A stretch of DNA of 10,591 nt, from the NCBI GenBank assembly GCA_965365655.1, contig CBDUCN010000175.1, positions 1 to 10,591 on the forward strand, written 5' to 3'. Each line of letters begins with the position of its first letter. Position 1 is the first letter of the stretch. Both the position numbers and the translations under genes were made by a program. The notes below the pieces were generated by a model that saw only the letters and a list, made by a program, of their open reading frames with translations, did no database searches and was not told where the DNA came from. Below are positions 1 to 8,872 of this stretch, piece after piece. Source of the stretch: JBFHNV01 sp965365655. Its GTDB lineage: Bacteria > Pseudomonadota > Gammaproteobacteria > HK1.

Positions 1-52
1 GCGCGGCCCGCGTGAAGAAACCGTCATCCCGTTCCGCGGCGCGCCCGGCTGA
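1..52 (+). CDS. Possible 3' end of an upstream gene (partial)
   Basis: Reading from base 2, an open frame of 16 codons ends at TGA 50-52 and gives RGPREETVIPFRGAPG. Most of its codons end in G or C, like the real genes here, and the ending looks like a hydrophilic protein tail. The fragment is too short to assign a family, and it could be chance. If real, its gene lies to the left on the same strand as the molybdopterin/sox operon. Confidence 0.35.
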   Translation, partial: RGPREETVIPFRGAPG

Positions 53-174
53 CGCCGCGGGACGGGAGTAAGCTTCCTGGCGCCGCACGGGCGACGCCCT
101 CATGCACGCGCTCCGGCTGCGCCGCGCGGCACGATCTCGGACAGGCTGCTGCAGGACATCGCCTCTGCGCGGCC

Positions 175-202
175 TGTGCCCGGCACACGGAGGTGCCGGC
201 AC
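175..202. promoter_or_regulatory. Paired GTGCC-GGCAC palindromes, possible operator
   Basis: TGTGCC-C-GGCACA (175-187) is followed five bases later by GTGCCGGCAC (193-202). Both have the same half-site, GTGCC, and lie 120-150 bases before the first gene of the operon. Two similar dyads in tandem are typical of a dimeric regulator site, but no known regulator consensus is recognised, and in DNA this GC-rich such dyads also arise by chance. Confidence 0.25.
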
Positions 203-229
203 GAGACGGGCGCGCAGGTGCCCGTCTCG
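202..229. terminator. Perfect 10-bp hairpin, terminator-like without T tract
   Basis: CGAGACGGGC (202-211) and GCCCGTCTCG (220-229) pair perfectly around an 8-base loop. There is no run of T after it on either strand, so it is not a textbook intrinsic terminator. It could end transcription from the upstream gene, or be a structured part of the leader of the operon that starts at 325. Confidence 0.35.
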
Positions 230-324
230 CGGAGCACGCCGGGGCCACGCTTCCGGCAACGCCGCTCGAAGTCCGACGGGACGCCGGACCTCGACATCCT
301 GCCAACCATCGTGGGGGGACGCGC

Positions 325-780
325 ATGGCCAGGTTGAACGTGAACGGCAAGGTGGTCGACGTCGACGTCGACGGCACGACGCCGCTGCTGTGGGTGCTGC
401 GCGAGCAGCTCGGTCTGACCGGAACGAAGTACGGCTGCGGCATCGCCGCGTGCGGCGCGTGCACCGTCCACGTGGACGGCGCCGCGATCCGCTCCTGTGT
501 GACACCGGTCAGCGGCTTCGACGAAACGCAGCGCATCGTGACCATCGAGGGGCTGTCGGACGACGGCAGCCACCCCGTGCAGCAGGCGTGGGCCGAGCTT
601 GACGTGCCGCAGTGCGGCTACTGCCAGCCCGGGATGATCATGGCGGCCGCGGCGCTGCTCGCGTCGAACCCGAAGCCCAGCGATGCCGACATCGACTCCG
701 GCATCACCAACATCTGCCGCTGCGGCACCTTCAACCGCGTGCGCGAGGGCATCCACCTCGCGGCGACGAAGCGCGCCTGA
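325..780 (+). CDS. IorA-like (2Fe-2S) subunit of a molybdenum hydroxylase/aldehyde dehydrogenase
   Basis: This 151-residue protein is the small iron-sulfur subunit of a xanthine-dehydrogenase-superfamily enzyme of the isoquinoline 1-oxidoreductase (IorAB) type. It passes electrons from the molybdenum site in the partner subunit to an acceptor. An N-terminal plant-ferredoxin domain has C38, C43, C46 and C58 (motif CGIAACGAC). A C-terminal helical [2Fe-2S] domain has C97, C100, C131 and C133 (motifs CGYC and CRC). All eight cluster ligands are present and the length is normal. ATG 325 is chosen because a G-rich ribosome site (GGGGGGA) lies just upstream and the family begins close to this point; an in-frame ATG at 193 would add 44 unrelated residues. 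It has no signal peptide and probably travels with its Tat-exported partner. The gene for that partner starts 14 bases downstream. A run of three in-frame GTCGAC units (355-372) encodes VDVDVD. Family confidence is high; the substrate is unknown. Confidence 0.93.
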   Translation: MARLNVNGKVVDVDVDGTTPLLWVLREQLGLTGTKYGCGIAACGACTVHVDGAAIRSCVTPVSGFDETQRIVTIEGLSDDGSHPVQQAWAELDVPQCGYCQPGMIMAAAALLASNPKPSDADIDSGITNICRCGTFNRVREGIHLAATKRA

Positions 781-794
781 GAGGACACCGGATC

Positions 795-2968
<2,174 letters not shown>

Positions 2969-2972
<4 letters not shown>

Positions 2973-3451
2973 CGCGCGCGCGCCGCGCGGCGACGGCCCG
3001 CATGGGCGCCGTCCTCGCAGCGGCGCTGCTCGCGCTAGCGGCGTCGCTCGCGCACGCGCAGGGCATCGCGGACTTCGAGGTTCGCGACGGCGGCATCCAC
3101 GAGCCGCTCACCGGGGCCCGCGGCGACCCTGCGCGCGGGCGCCGCATCGCGATCGACCCGTCACGGGGCAACTGCCTGATCTGCCACACCGTGCCGGACG
3201 CACCGCAGGAGCGCTTCCAGGGCGACATCGGGCCGCCGCTCGCCGGCGTCGGCGCGCGCGTGCCCGAACCCCGGCTCAGGCTGCGCGTGGTGGACGGCAC
3301 GCGCATCGCGCCGGACACGGTCATGCCGGCGTACCATCGCGTCGACGGTCTGCAGCGCGTCGCCCCCGAGTGGAAGGGGCGGCCGGTGCTGAACGCTGCA
3401 GAGGTAGAGGATGTGGTGGCGTGGCTGCTGACCCTGGACGGCACGCGGTGA
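2969..3451 (+). CDS. soxX: SoxX, monohaem c-type cytochrome of the SoxXA complex
   Basis: SoxX pairs with SoxA to form the cytochrome that oxidatively joins thiosulfate to the SoxY cysteine in the periplasm. From the GTG start the protein has 160 residues. It shows an arginine-rich n-region, a hydrophobic core and an AHA cleavage site near residue 30. It has one haem motif, CLICH (C69, C72, H73), the SoxX-typical QGDIGPPLAGVG stretch, a probable axial methionine in TVMPAY (M119), and the ending NAAEVEDVVAWLLTL. GTG 2969 overlaps the TGA of the molybdopterin subunit gene. I prefer it to ATG 3002 because only it supplies the positive n-region of the signal peptide, and soxY starts in the same overlapping manner; neither start has a strong ribosome site. 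The family call is very secure. Confidence 0.93.
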
Positions 3452-3963
3452 GCGCGCATCGCGACGAGCGCGGGGCGCGCACGCCGCGCGCGCGCGGCAT
3501 CAGCCGCCGCCGCTGGCTCGCGACCGCACTCGGCATCGCGGCGGCGGGCGCCCACGCACAGGGCGGCACGCCGGCGGCGCCGCGCGCGCTGCCCGAGCGC
3601 GCGACGGCGGCGATCGACGCGCTGCTCGCCGGACGCACGGCGCGCGAGGGCCGGGTGAGCCTGGAGATCCCCAGGCTCGCGGAGAACGGCCTGTCGGTGC
3701 CGCTGACCGTATCGGTGCAAAGCCCGATGACCGCCGTGGACCACGTGCGCACCGTGCACATCGTCGCGCCGGTGAACCCGATCCCGACGGTCGCGCGGCT
3801 GCACTTCACGCCGCGCTCCGGCGAGGCCTTCCTGAGCACGCGCATCCGCCTCGCCGACACGCAGCACGTCCTCGCGTTCGCGGAGATGAGCGACGGCAGC
3901 GTGTGGAGCGGCAGCGCTCACGTGGTGGTGACGCTCGGCGGCTGCCTGGATCCGATCCTGTGA
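3448..3963 (+). CDS. soxY: SoxY, sulfur-carrier subunit of SoxYZ
   Basis: SoxY carries sulfur intermediates covalently on a cysteine at the end of a flexible C-terminal arm. This 171-residue form starts at GTG 3448, overlapping the TGA of soxX. Its Tat signal (SRRRWLA, residues 19-25) is followed by a short hydrophobic segment and an AHA site near 37. The core matches SoxY: EIPRLAENG, VPLTVSV and HFTPRSGEAFLSTRIRLA. The carrier cysteine is C166 in TLGGC. The tail is unusual: the family typically ends GGCGG, while here GGC is followed by LDPIL. The DNA shows no frameshift at this point; the frame runs straight to TGA 3961-3963. SoxY is usually exported with SoxZ, whose gene lies 32 bases downstream and lacks its own signal, as here. 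Confidence 0.93.
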   Translation: MSAHRDERGARTPRARGISRRRWLATALGIAAAGAHAQGGTPAAPRALPERATAAIDALLAGRTAREGRVSLEIPRLAENGLSVPLTVSVQSPMTAVDHVRTVHIVAPVNPIPTVARLHFTPRSGEAFLSTRIRLADTQHVLAFAEMSDGSVWSGSAHVVVTLGGCLDPIL

Positions 3964-3995
3964 GCCGTACGCCGCGCACCGGGGGCCGCTGAGCG

Positions 3996-4316
3996 ATGGC
4001 CCGGGCCTTCATCAACGTACCCGACAGCGCGCGCGCGGGCGAGGTGATCACGGTCAAGGTGCTGATACGTCACCGCATGGAGTCCGGCCACCGCCGCGAC
4101 CGCGTGGGCGCGCCGATACCGCGCAACATCGTGCACGGCTTCAGCGCGCACTACGACGGCGAGGAGGTGTTCCGCATGGAGCTGTTCCCGGGCATCGCCG
4201 CGAACCCGTACCTGGAGTTCAGGACGGTGGCGACCGTCAGCGGCGAGCTGGTGTGCCGCTGGGCAGACGACGCCGGCGAGCGCTACGAGCAGTCGGTCGC
4301 GATCACCGTGCAGTGA
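3996..4316 (+). CDS. soxZ: SoxZ, partner of the SoxY sulfur carrier
   Basis: SoxZ forms a tight heterodimer with SoxY and presents its swinging cysteine arm to the Sox enzymes. The 106-residue protein has normal length and the usual immunoglobulin-like pattern: a VKVLIRHRMESGHRRD segment early on, then PRNIVHGFSAHYDGEEVF, a MELFPGIAANPY strand region, and a closing ELVCRWADDAGERYEQ segment. There is no signal peptide, which fits co-export with the Tat-targeted SoxY. ATG 3996 gives the family-standard N-terminus (MARAFINVP); a G-rich run at 3981-3985 may serve as a weak ribosome site. soxA begins five bases after its TGA. Confidence 0.94.
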   Translation: MARAFINVPDSARAGEVITVKVLIRHRMESGHRRDRVGAPIPRNIVHGFSAHYDGEEVFRMELFPGIAANPYLEFRTVATVSGELVCRWADDAGERYEQSVAITVQ

Positions 4317-4320
4317 CGCC

Positions 4321-5145
4321 GTGACGCGGACCGGGCCCATGCGGATCGCCGCCGCGCTGCTTGTCGCGCTCGCGGGCGCTATCGCGGGCGCGGCGAGCGC
4401 CGCGAGCGATGCGCCCGCGCTCTCCGCGATGGAGCTGGTGCCTGCGCACAAGCACTCCGGCTCCGCGTACCAGGCCGCGCAGACGCGCGCGATGCAGGCC
4501 GATCCGATGGGCAATCCGGGACTGCTGTGGGTGAGCCAGGGCGACGAGCTGTGGCGGGCGGCTCCGGCGAACGGCGCGCCGTCGTGCGCCGGCTGCCATG
4601 GCGAGGCGCAGGAGCAGATGCGCGGCGTCGCGGCCCGCTATCCCGCGATCGACGACGCGTCCGGGCGGCTGCTGAACCTCGAGGGCCGCATCAACGCGTG
4701 CCGGGCGCGGCACCAGCGGCTCCCCGCGCTCGCGTACGAGGGCGACGAGCTGCTCGCGCTCACCGCGTTCGTCGCGCGGCACTCGCTGGGCATGCCGGTG
4801 AACGTGTCCGTGGACGGCGCGGCGCGCGCCTGGTTCGAGCGCGGACGCGACTTCTACGCGACGCGCCAGGGCCAGCTCAACCTGGCCTGCCGGCACTGCC
4901 ACCTGGACAACGCGGGCAAACGCCTGCGCGGCGACCGCGTGAGCCAGGGCCACGGCACCGGCTACCCCGCCTATCGGCTGGAGTGGCAGACGCTCGGCTC
5001 GCTGCACCGGCGCTTCAAGGCCTGCAGCGCGGGCGTGCGCGCGGTGATGTACGACTACGGCTCCGACGAGTACCTCGCGCTGGAGCTGTTCCTTGCATGG
5101 CGCGCGATGGGGCTGGCCGTGGAGACCCCGGCGGTGCGTCGCTGA
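4321..5145 (+). CDS. soxA: SoxA, dihaem cytochrome of the SoxXA complex
   Basis: SoxA is the catalytic half of SoxXA, which conjugates thiosulfate to SoxY. From GTG 4321 the protein has 274 residues with a signal peptide; ATG 4339 would give 268 residues and is equally possible. Two haem motifs are present, CAGCH (about residues 89-93) and CRHCH (about 190-194), so this is the dihaem type. Another conserved cysteine is in GRINACR (about 127). The active-site haem is expected to be ligated by C235 in RFKAC, the residue that carries a persulfide in characterised SoxA. The family stretches SQGHGTGYPAYRLEWQTLGS, GSDEYLALELFL and the terminal ETPAVRR are intact. It is the last gene of the operon visible here. 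No soxB follows: the next gene converges from the other strand. Confidence 0.94.
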   Translation: MTRTGPMRIAAALLVALAGAIAGAASAASDAPALSAMELVPAHKHSGSAYQAAQTRAMQADPMGNPGLLWVSQGDELWRAAPANGAPSCAGCHGEAQEQMRGVAARYPAIDDASGRLLNLEGRINACRARHQRLPALAYEGDELLALTAFVARHSLGMPVNVSVDGAARAWFERGRDFYATRQGQLNLACRHCHLDNAGKRLRGDRVSQGHGTGYPAYRLEWQTLGSLHRRFKACSAGVRAVMYDYGSDEYLALELFLAWRAMGLAVETPAVRR

Positions 5146-5148
5146 TGC

Positions 5149-5195
5149 GCGCCCCGCGGCGCGATCCGCGCCCCGCGGCGCGATCCGCGCCCCGC
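5149..5195. repeat. 19-bp tandem repeat, about 2.5 copies
   Basis: The unit GCGCCCCGCGGCGCGATCC occurs at 5149-5167 and again without mismatch at 5168-5186; its first nine bases recur at 5187-5195. It starts three bases after the soxA stop codon, in the gap before the convergent fccB. It is non-coding and probably arose by slippage; CCGCGG gives it local dyad symmetry. Confidence 0.85.
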
Positions 5196-5243
5196 AGCCC
5201 CGGTGCGTCGCGACGCCGCCGGCGCACCGGCGCGCGCACCTTC

Positions 5244-5280
5244 CGCCACGCGAGTGACGGCGGCCGCAGCCCGCGTGGCG
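5244..5280. terminator. Inverted repeat between convergent operons, possible bidirectional terminator
   Basis: CGCCACGCG (5244-5252) and CGCGTGGCG (5272-5280) are perfect reverse complements, 19 bases apart. They lie between the soxA stop (5145) and the fccB stop (5288), where transcription from both sides must end. There is no T tract and the loop is long, so the role is a guess from position. Confidence 0.3.
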
Positions 5281-5287
5281 CTCACCG

Positions 5288-6553
5288 TCAGCCGAACATG
5301 TCGCGCACGATGCCGTCGTACCAGGCCTCGGCCTCGCGGGCGGTGGCCGCGCGGACCTGCTCGCTCTCGTCGAGTTGCGACGTGAACGAGCGGATGGGCT
5401 CGATCGCGTCCGCGCCGGCCCGGTACACCGCGCCGATCTTCACGCTGTCGCGAGGGGCCAGCAGGCTCCAGCACGTGTTCGCGTAGCCGGGCTCCGCGGG
5501 TGCGTGGCCGCGCAGCGCGCGGCTCACCGCGTCGGCGACCGCGCGGGCCTGGTTGTTCGCCGCGAACGCGGACTTCGGCATCGCGCTCGCGATGGCCGCG
5601 TCGCCGATCACGTGGACGTTGCCGTCCATGCGCGACTCGAGCGTCGCCGGCACCACCGGGCACCACCCGCTGTCGTCGGTGAGCCCCGCGCGCTCGGCGA
5701 TGACGGCGGCGCGCTGCGCCGGCACCACCGACGCGGCGTCGGCGGTGAAGGTCTCGAGCGGCGTACGGAAGCTCATCGTGTCCAGATCGATCCCGGTGAG
5801 ACCGCCGGACATCGACGGCGGCAGCCACAGGATCATGCCGGGGTAGTGCTTCTCCCAGGCCGACTGGAACAGTGCCTGCTTCGGGAACGACTCCTTCGGA
5901 TCCAGCACCACGATGGTCGCGCGCGGGTTCCGGGTGCTGAACAGGTGCGCGAGCATGGACACGCGCTCGTACGGGCCCGGCGGGCAGCGCGACGGGTCCG
6001 GCGGCGCGACCAGCACGAAGGTGCCGCCGGGCTTCATCGCGAGCGCCAGCGCGCGCAGGCGCTGCACCTGCGTCCCGGACTTCCAGGCGTGAGGCGCGAC
6101 GTCCGCGCCGGCGACGGAATAGCCGGGCACCGAGCCATAGTCCAGATCGATGCCGGGCGAGAGCACCAGCCGGTCGTAGCGCAGGCGCGCGCCGCCGCCC
6201 AGCGTCACGGTGCGCGCACGGGTGTCGACGGCGTGCGCGCGGTCGTGCACCACATTGAGCCTGTCCAGGCTCGCGAGCCCGGCGTAGCCGTGGCCGATCG
6301 ACGCGTAATCGCGCAGGCCGCCGAGATAGAGGTTCGAGAAGAAGCAGGTGTGATAGGTGCGCGACGGCTCCACCAGCGTGACGTCGGCGTCCAACGCCGC
6401 GTCCAGCGCGAGATGGCGCGCCGCCGTCGCGCCGCCGGCGCCGCCGCCGACCACCACCACCTTCGGGCGCGCCGCGCGCGCCACGTGCGGCACGCCGGCG
6501 GCCGCGCCGGCGCCCAGCCACGTGAGCAGCGTGCGACGCGTGAGGGTGGTCAT
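5288..6553 (-). CDS. fccB: Flavocytochrome c sulfide dehydrogenase flavoprotein (FccB/SoxF type)
   Basis: FccB-type flavoproteins oxidise sulfide in the periplasm and pass electrons to a c-type cytochrome subunit. The 421-residue protein starts at ATG 6553, after a GAGG ribosome site about 9 bases upstream. A twin-arginine signal (TRRTLLTWLG, residues 6-15) ends near ARA. The FAD-binding GGGAGG is at 36-41. C70 in YHTC lies about 42 residues into the mature protein and matches the cysteine that binds FAD covalently in the Allochromatium enzyme. C190 in RCPPGPYER and C361 in NTCWSL match the redox-active disulfide pair; another cysteine is in GWCPV (C298). IGDAA and PKSAFAANNQA are the usual C-terminal flavin contacts. 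All key residues are present. It converges on the sox operon. No fccA/soxE cytochrome gene is next to it, which is odd for the family. Confidence 0.93.
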   Translation of the reverse strand: MTTLTRRTLLTWLGAGAAAGVPHVARAARPKVVVVGGGAGGATAARHLALDAALDADVTLVEPSRTYHTCFFSNLYLGGLRDYASIGHGYAGLASLDRLNVVHDRAHAVDTRARTVTLGGGARLRYDRLVLSPGIDLDYGSVPGYSVAGADVAPHAWKSGTQVQRLRALALAMKPGGTFVLVAPPDPSRCPPGPYERVSMLAHLFSTRNPRATIVVLDPKESFPKQALFQSAWEKHYPGMILWLPPSMSGGLTGIDLDTMSFRTPLETFTADAASVVPAQRAAVIAERAGLTDDSGWCPVVPATLESRMDGNVHVIGDAAIASAMPKSAFAANNQARAVADAVSRALRGHAPAEPGYANTCWSLLAPRDSVKIGAVYRAGADAIEPIRSFTSQLDESEQVRAATAREAEAWYDGIVRDMFG

Positions 6554-6809
6554 GCGCGCCTCGCGAGGTTGCCGTGAGCCATCGCGCAGAACTCTACCCG
6601 GGGCCCGCGCCGCCGCATGCCGGGAGCGGGAGCGGCGCTCAGAGCCCGTGAACCGTTCGCACGCCGTCGCGAGCGGGCCGCCCGGCGCGCGGGACAAGGC
6701 GCCTGACGCGAAGACGGGGCAGCCCGGCGAGCGGGATGAGCGCCGTCTTCACGCCAGGCCGCGCCGTCGCAGCCGTCGCACGGCACGCGAGCAGCAGGTC
6801 CAACGGCGC
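6554..6809. other. Non-coding gap between two minus-strand genes, with an inverted repeat
   Basis: I see no credible gene in these 256 bases; upstream extension of the fccB frame to 6697 gives an arginine-rich sequence unlike the family. GAAGACGG (6710-6717) and CCGTCTTC (6743-6750) are perfect inverted repeats with a 25-base loop. They lie 60 bases past the stop of the dioxygenase gene on the minus strand, so they may help end its transcript. The fccB promoter should be in this gap, but no clear -35/-10 pair was found. Confidence 0.4.
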
Positions 6810-7703
6810 TCAGGCCTGCGCGGACTGCGCCGAGGGCGGATCGATGTCCAACGTCGTCACCCGCCGCATCTCGCGGCGCACCGCGGTATCCGCGAACGGC
6901 CGCGCGCGATGCATCGTCGCGCGGTTGTCCCAGATCACGAGATCGCCCGCGCGCCAGTGGTGGGCGTGCACGAACTGCGGCTGCGTCGCGTGCTCGATCA
7001 GCTCGCGCAGCAGCAGCCGCCCTTCCGGCAGCGACCAGCCGACGACGCTCGACGCGTGCGACGCGACGTACAGCGCGCGCCGTCCGCAGCGCGGCAGGGT
7101 GCGCACCAGCGGGTGCACGGCGCCGGCGAGCACCTCGCGCTCCTCCTCCGAGAACTCGAAGCCCAGGGTCTGACGCGAGTGCGCGATCGAGTGGTGGGCG
7201 CGCAGATCGGCGATCAGCGCCTTCGTCTGCTCGGGCAGCGCGTCGTACGCGGCGCGCATGTCGGCAAACTGCGTGTCCGGCCCGCCGTCGTCGGGAACCT
7301 CGCGCGCGTGCAGCATCGAGTAGCGCCCCGCCGGATCCTCGAAGGACGCGTCGGTGTGCCACAGCCGGTTGCCCAGCGAGTACAGGCGGCGCCGATCGTC
7401 GGGCGCCAGGATGTTGCCGTCGGCATCCACGTTCGAGATGTCGGCCATCGCCTCGGTGCCCAGGCGCGAACGCGCGACCACCCGCGAGCCGGTCTTCGCG
7501 TGCAGCTCGCCGTCGAGGCGGCGCGCGAAGTCCATCTGCTCCGCGTCGCCGAAGCGCTGATCGTGAAACACCAGCACCGCGTACTCGTCCATGCCGGCGC
7601 GAATCGCGTCCAGCGTCTGCGCATCGTGCACCTCGCGCAGATCCAGGGGCGTGAGCACCTCGCCGAAGAAGTGCGGATGCTGCCTGCGGATCTCCAGCGC
7701 CAT
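6810..7703 (-). CDS. TauD/TfdA-family 2-oxoglutarate- and Fe(II)-dependent dioxygenase
   Basis: Enzymes of this family use Fe(II), O2 and 2-oxoglutarate to hydroxylate substrates such as taurine or 2,4-dichlorophenoxyacetate, often breaking C-S or C-O bonds. The 297-residue protein has the full metal triad: H116 and D118 in LWHTDASF, and H265 in TMHRARPF. Arginines at 276/277, eleven to twelve residues later, fit the 2-oxoglutarate anchor. The GPDTQFADMRAAYDAL stretch is typical of the TfdA branch. ATG 7703 follows a strong ribosome site, GGAGGAG, about 9 bases upstream. The sequence looks closer to TfdA-like than to TauD proteins, but the substrate cannot be read from it. It is cytoplasmic (no signal) and divergent from the hydroxyacid dehydrogenase gene, with 152 bases between them. 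A sulfonate substrate that would feed sulfite to sulfur metabolism is possible but speculative. Confidence 0.9.
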   Translation of the reverse strand: MALEIRRQHPHFFGEVLTPLDLREVHDAQTLDAIRAGMDEYAVLVFHDQRFGDAEQMDFARRLDGELHAKTGSRVVARSRLGTEAMADISNVDADGNILAPDDRRRLYSLGNRLWHTDASFEDPAGRYSMLHAREVPDDGGPDTQFADMRAAYDALPEQTKALIADLRAHHSIAHSRQTLGFEFSEEEREVLAGAVHPLVRTLPRCGRRALYVASHASSVVGWSLPEGRLLLRELIEHATQPQFVHAHHWRAGDLVIWDNRATMHRARPFADTAVRREMRRVTTLDIDPPSAQSAQA

Positions 7704-7796
7704 GACGTGCTCCTCCCCGCGGCCCGCGGGCTCCGACCAATGGCGATCAGCATACCCCGGGCGCGGCCGCCGCGACGGGCCCGCCGCGGCCCGCGA

Positions 7797-7825
7797 TTGC
7801 CAGCGCCGCCCGCGCGGTGAATCAT
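7797..7825 (+). promoter_or_regulatory. Possible sigma-70 promoter for the hydroxyacid dehydrogenase
   Basis: TTGCCA (7797-7802; five of six matches to the -35 consensus) and AATCAT (7820-7825; four of six to the -10) are separated by the ideal 17 bases. Transcription would begin about 25 bases before the ATG at 7856. It is one of the few A/T-containing stretches in this divergent gap. On the other strand, TATGCT (7754-7749) could be a -10 for the dioxygenase gene, but it has no matching -35. Confidence 0.4.
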
Positions 7826-7855
7826 CGCCCGCCTCGACCACCACGGAGTGCTGCA

Positions 7856-8830
7856 ATGCGTGACGGGCGCCACATCGTCTTCCTGTACAAGGGCGCGACC
7901 GTGCCCGCACCGATCCTCGAGCGCATGCGCGCCGAGGTGCCCGAGGGCTTCACGCTGACGCCCTGCGAGGCGCAAACACCCGACGCCGAGCGCCGGGAGC
8001 ACGTCGCGAAGGCCGATTACGTCATCGCGTACGCGGTGCCGTTCGATGACCTGGACGTCGCGTCGGGGGTGCGGCTGCTGCAGCTGCTGAGCGCCGGCTA
8101 CGACCGCATCGACGTCGCCGCGCTGGCCGCCGCCGGGATCCCGGTCGCCGACAACGGCGGCGCCAACGGCCCCACGGTCGCGGAGTTCGCGCTGCTGCTG
8201 ATGCTGGGCGTGCTGCGCCGCCTGCCGCTGCACCATGACGCACTGCAACAAGGCGAGTGGCTGGGCATGCGCGAGGGGCTTTCCCTGCGCGAGCTGCGCG
8301 GCAAGCAGGTCGGCATCGTGGGCTTCGGGCGCATCGGCCGCGACGTCGCGCGCATGGTGCGCGGCTTCCTGGCGACGCCGGTGTACGCCGACGCCGCGGC
8401 GGCGCCGGCCGAGGTGGAGGCGGAGCTGGGCGCCACCCGCATGGCGCTCGACGATCTGCTCGCGAGCTCCGACATCGTGACCCTGCACACGCCGCTGACC
8501 GACGCGACCCGCGGCCTGATCGACGCGCAGGCGCTCGCGCGCATGAAGCGCGGCGCGATCCTGATCAACACCGCGCGCGGCCCGGTGGTCAGGAACGACG
8601 ACCTGGTCGCGGCGCTGGACAGCGGCCACCTCGCCGGCGCGGGCCTGGACGTGTTCGAGGACGAGCCCATCGGCGCCGGCCACCCGCTGCTCGGACGGGC
8701 GAACGTCGTGACCACGCCGCACGTCGCGGGCACCACGCTGGACACCTGGGCGAGGCGCATCGAGTTCGCATACGGCAACGTGCGCCGGGTCGCGCGCGGC
8801 GACGCGGCGCTGTCGGTGGTGAACGGCTGA
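7856..8830 (+). CDS. D-isomer-specific 2-hydroxyacid dehydrogenase, NAD-dependent
   Basis: The enzyme reversibly converts a 2-oxo acid to a D-2-hydroxy acid with NAD(P)H in the cytoplasm. The 324-residue protein has the nucleotide-binding GFGRIG (156-161) in the middle. D179, at the end of the next strand (VYAD), suggests a preference for NAD. The catalytic triad is R241 (NTARGPVV), E270 (FEDEP) and H289 (TPHVAG). The length is normal. ATG 7856 is preferred over the in-frame ATG at 7817 because GGAG lies about 8 bases upstream and the protein then begins directly with the first strand (HIVFLYKG). The exact substrate (glyoxylate, hydroxypyruvate, phosphoglycerate or other) cannot be decided. 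It faces the downstream membrane protein gene convergently across 42 bases. Confidence 0.92.
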   Translation: MRDGRHIVFLYKGATVPAPILERMRAEVPEGFTLTPCEAQTPDAERREHVAKADYVIAYAVPFDDLDVASGVRLLQLLSAGYDRIDVAALAAAGIPVADNGGANGPTVAEFALLLMLGVLRRLPLHHDALQQGEWLGMREGLSLRELRGKQVGIVGFGRIGRDVARMVRGFLATPVYADAAAAPAEVEAELGATRMALDDLLASSDIVTLHTPLTDATRGLIDAQALARMKRGAILINTARGPVVRNDDLVAALDSGHLAGAGLDVFEDEPIGAGHPLLGRANVVTTPHVAGTTLDTWARRIEFAYGNVRRVARGDAALSVVNG

Positions 8831-8872
8831 GCGGCGGCGGCGACGCCCGGCTCGCGAGGCGGCGCGGATCGC

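Larger units (their letters stand above)
53..324. other. Leader / intergenic region upstream of the operon
   Basis: These 272 bases hold no convincing gene. They contain two adjacent GTGCC/GGCAC palindromes (175-202) and a perfect 10-bp hairpin (202-229). A minus-strand frame from ATG 309 to TGA 100 (69 residues, four cysteines) has G/C-rich third positions, but no recognisable domain and only 15 bases to the facing start codon at 325. I do not call it. No clear sigma-70 promoter was recognised. Confidence 0.5.

Noticed and set aside
100..309. Small minus-strand frame (69 residues, four Cys) divergent from the IorA-like gene
   Set aside because: Third positions are G/C-rich, which is mildly suggestive, but there is no recognisable domain or clear ribosome site, and it overlaps the palindromes and hairpin of the leader. 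Too weak to call.
355..372. Three GTCGAC hexamers in the IorA-like gene as a phase-variable repeat
   Set aside because: Only three units, in frame, encoding VDVDVD on the surface of a normal ferredoxin domain; copy changes would not shift the frame.
3002..3451. ATG 3002 as the soxX start
   Set aside because: It would leave the signal peptide without positive residues before its hydrophobic core; GTG 2969 adds an arginine-rich n-region and matches the GTGA overlap seen at soxY.
5055..6521. Overlapping minus-strand frame across fccB
   Set aside because: The translation is arginine-rich without motifs; the frame ending at 5288 has every FccB hallmark.
7718..7795. CGCGGCCCGCG occurring twice in the divergent gap as an operator pair
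   Set aside because: The motif is GC-only and 67 bases apart; such repeats are expected by chance at this base composition.
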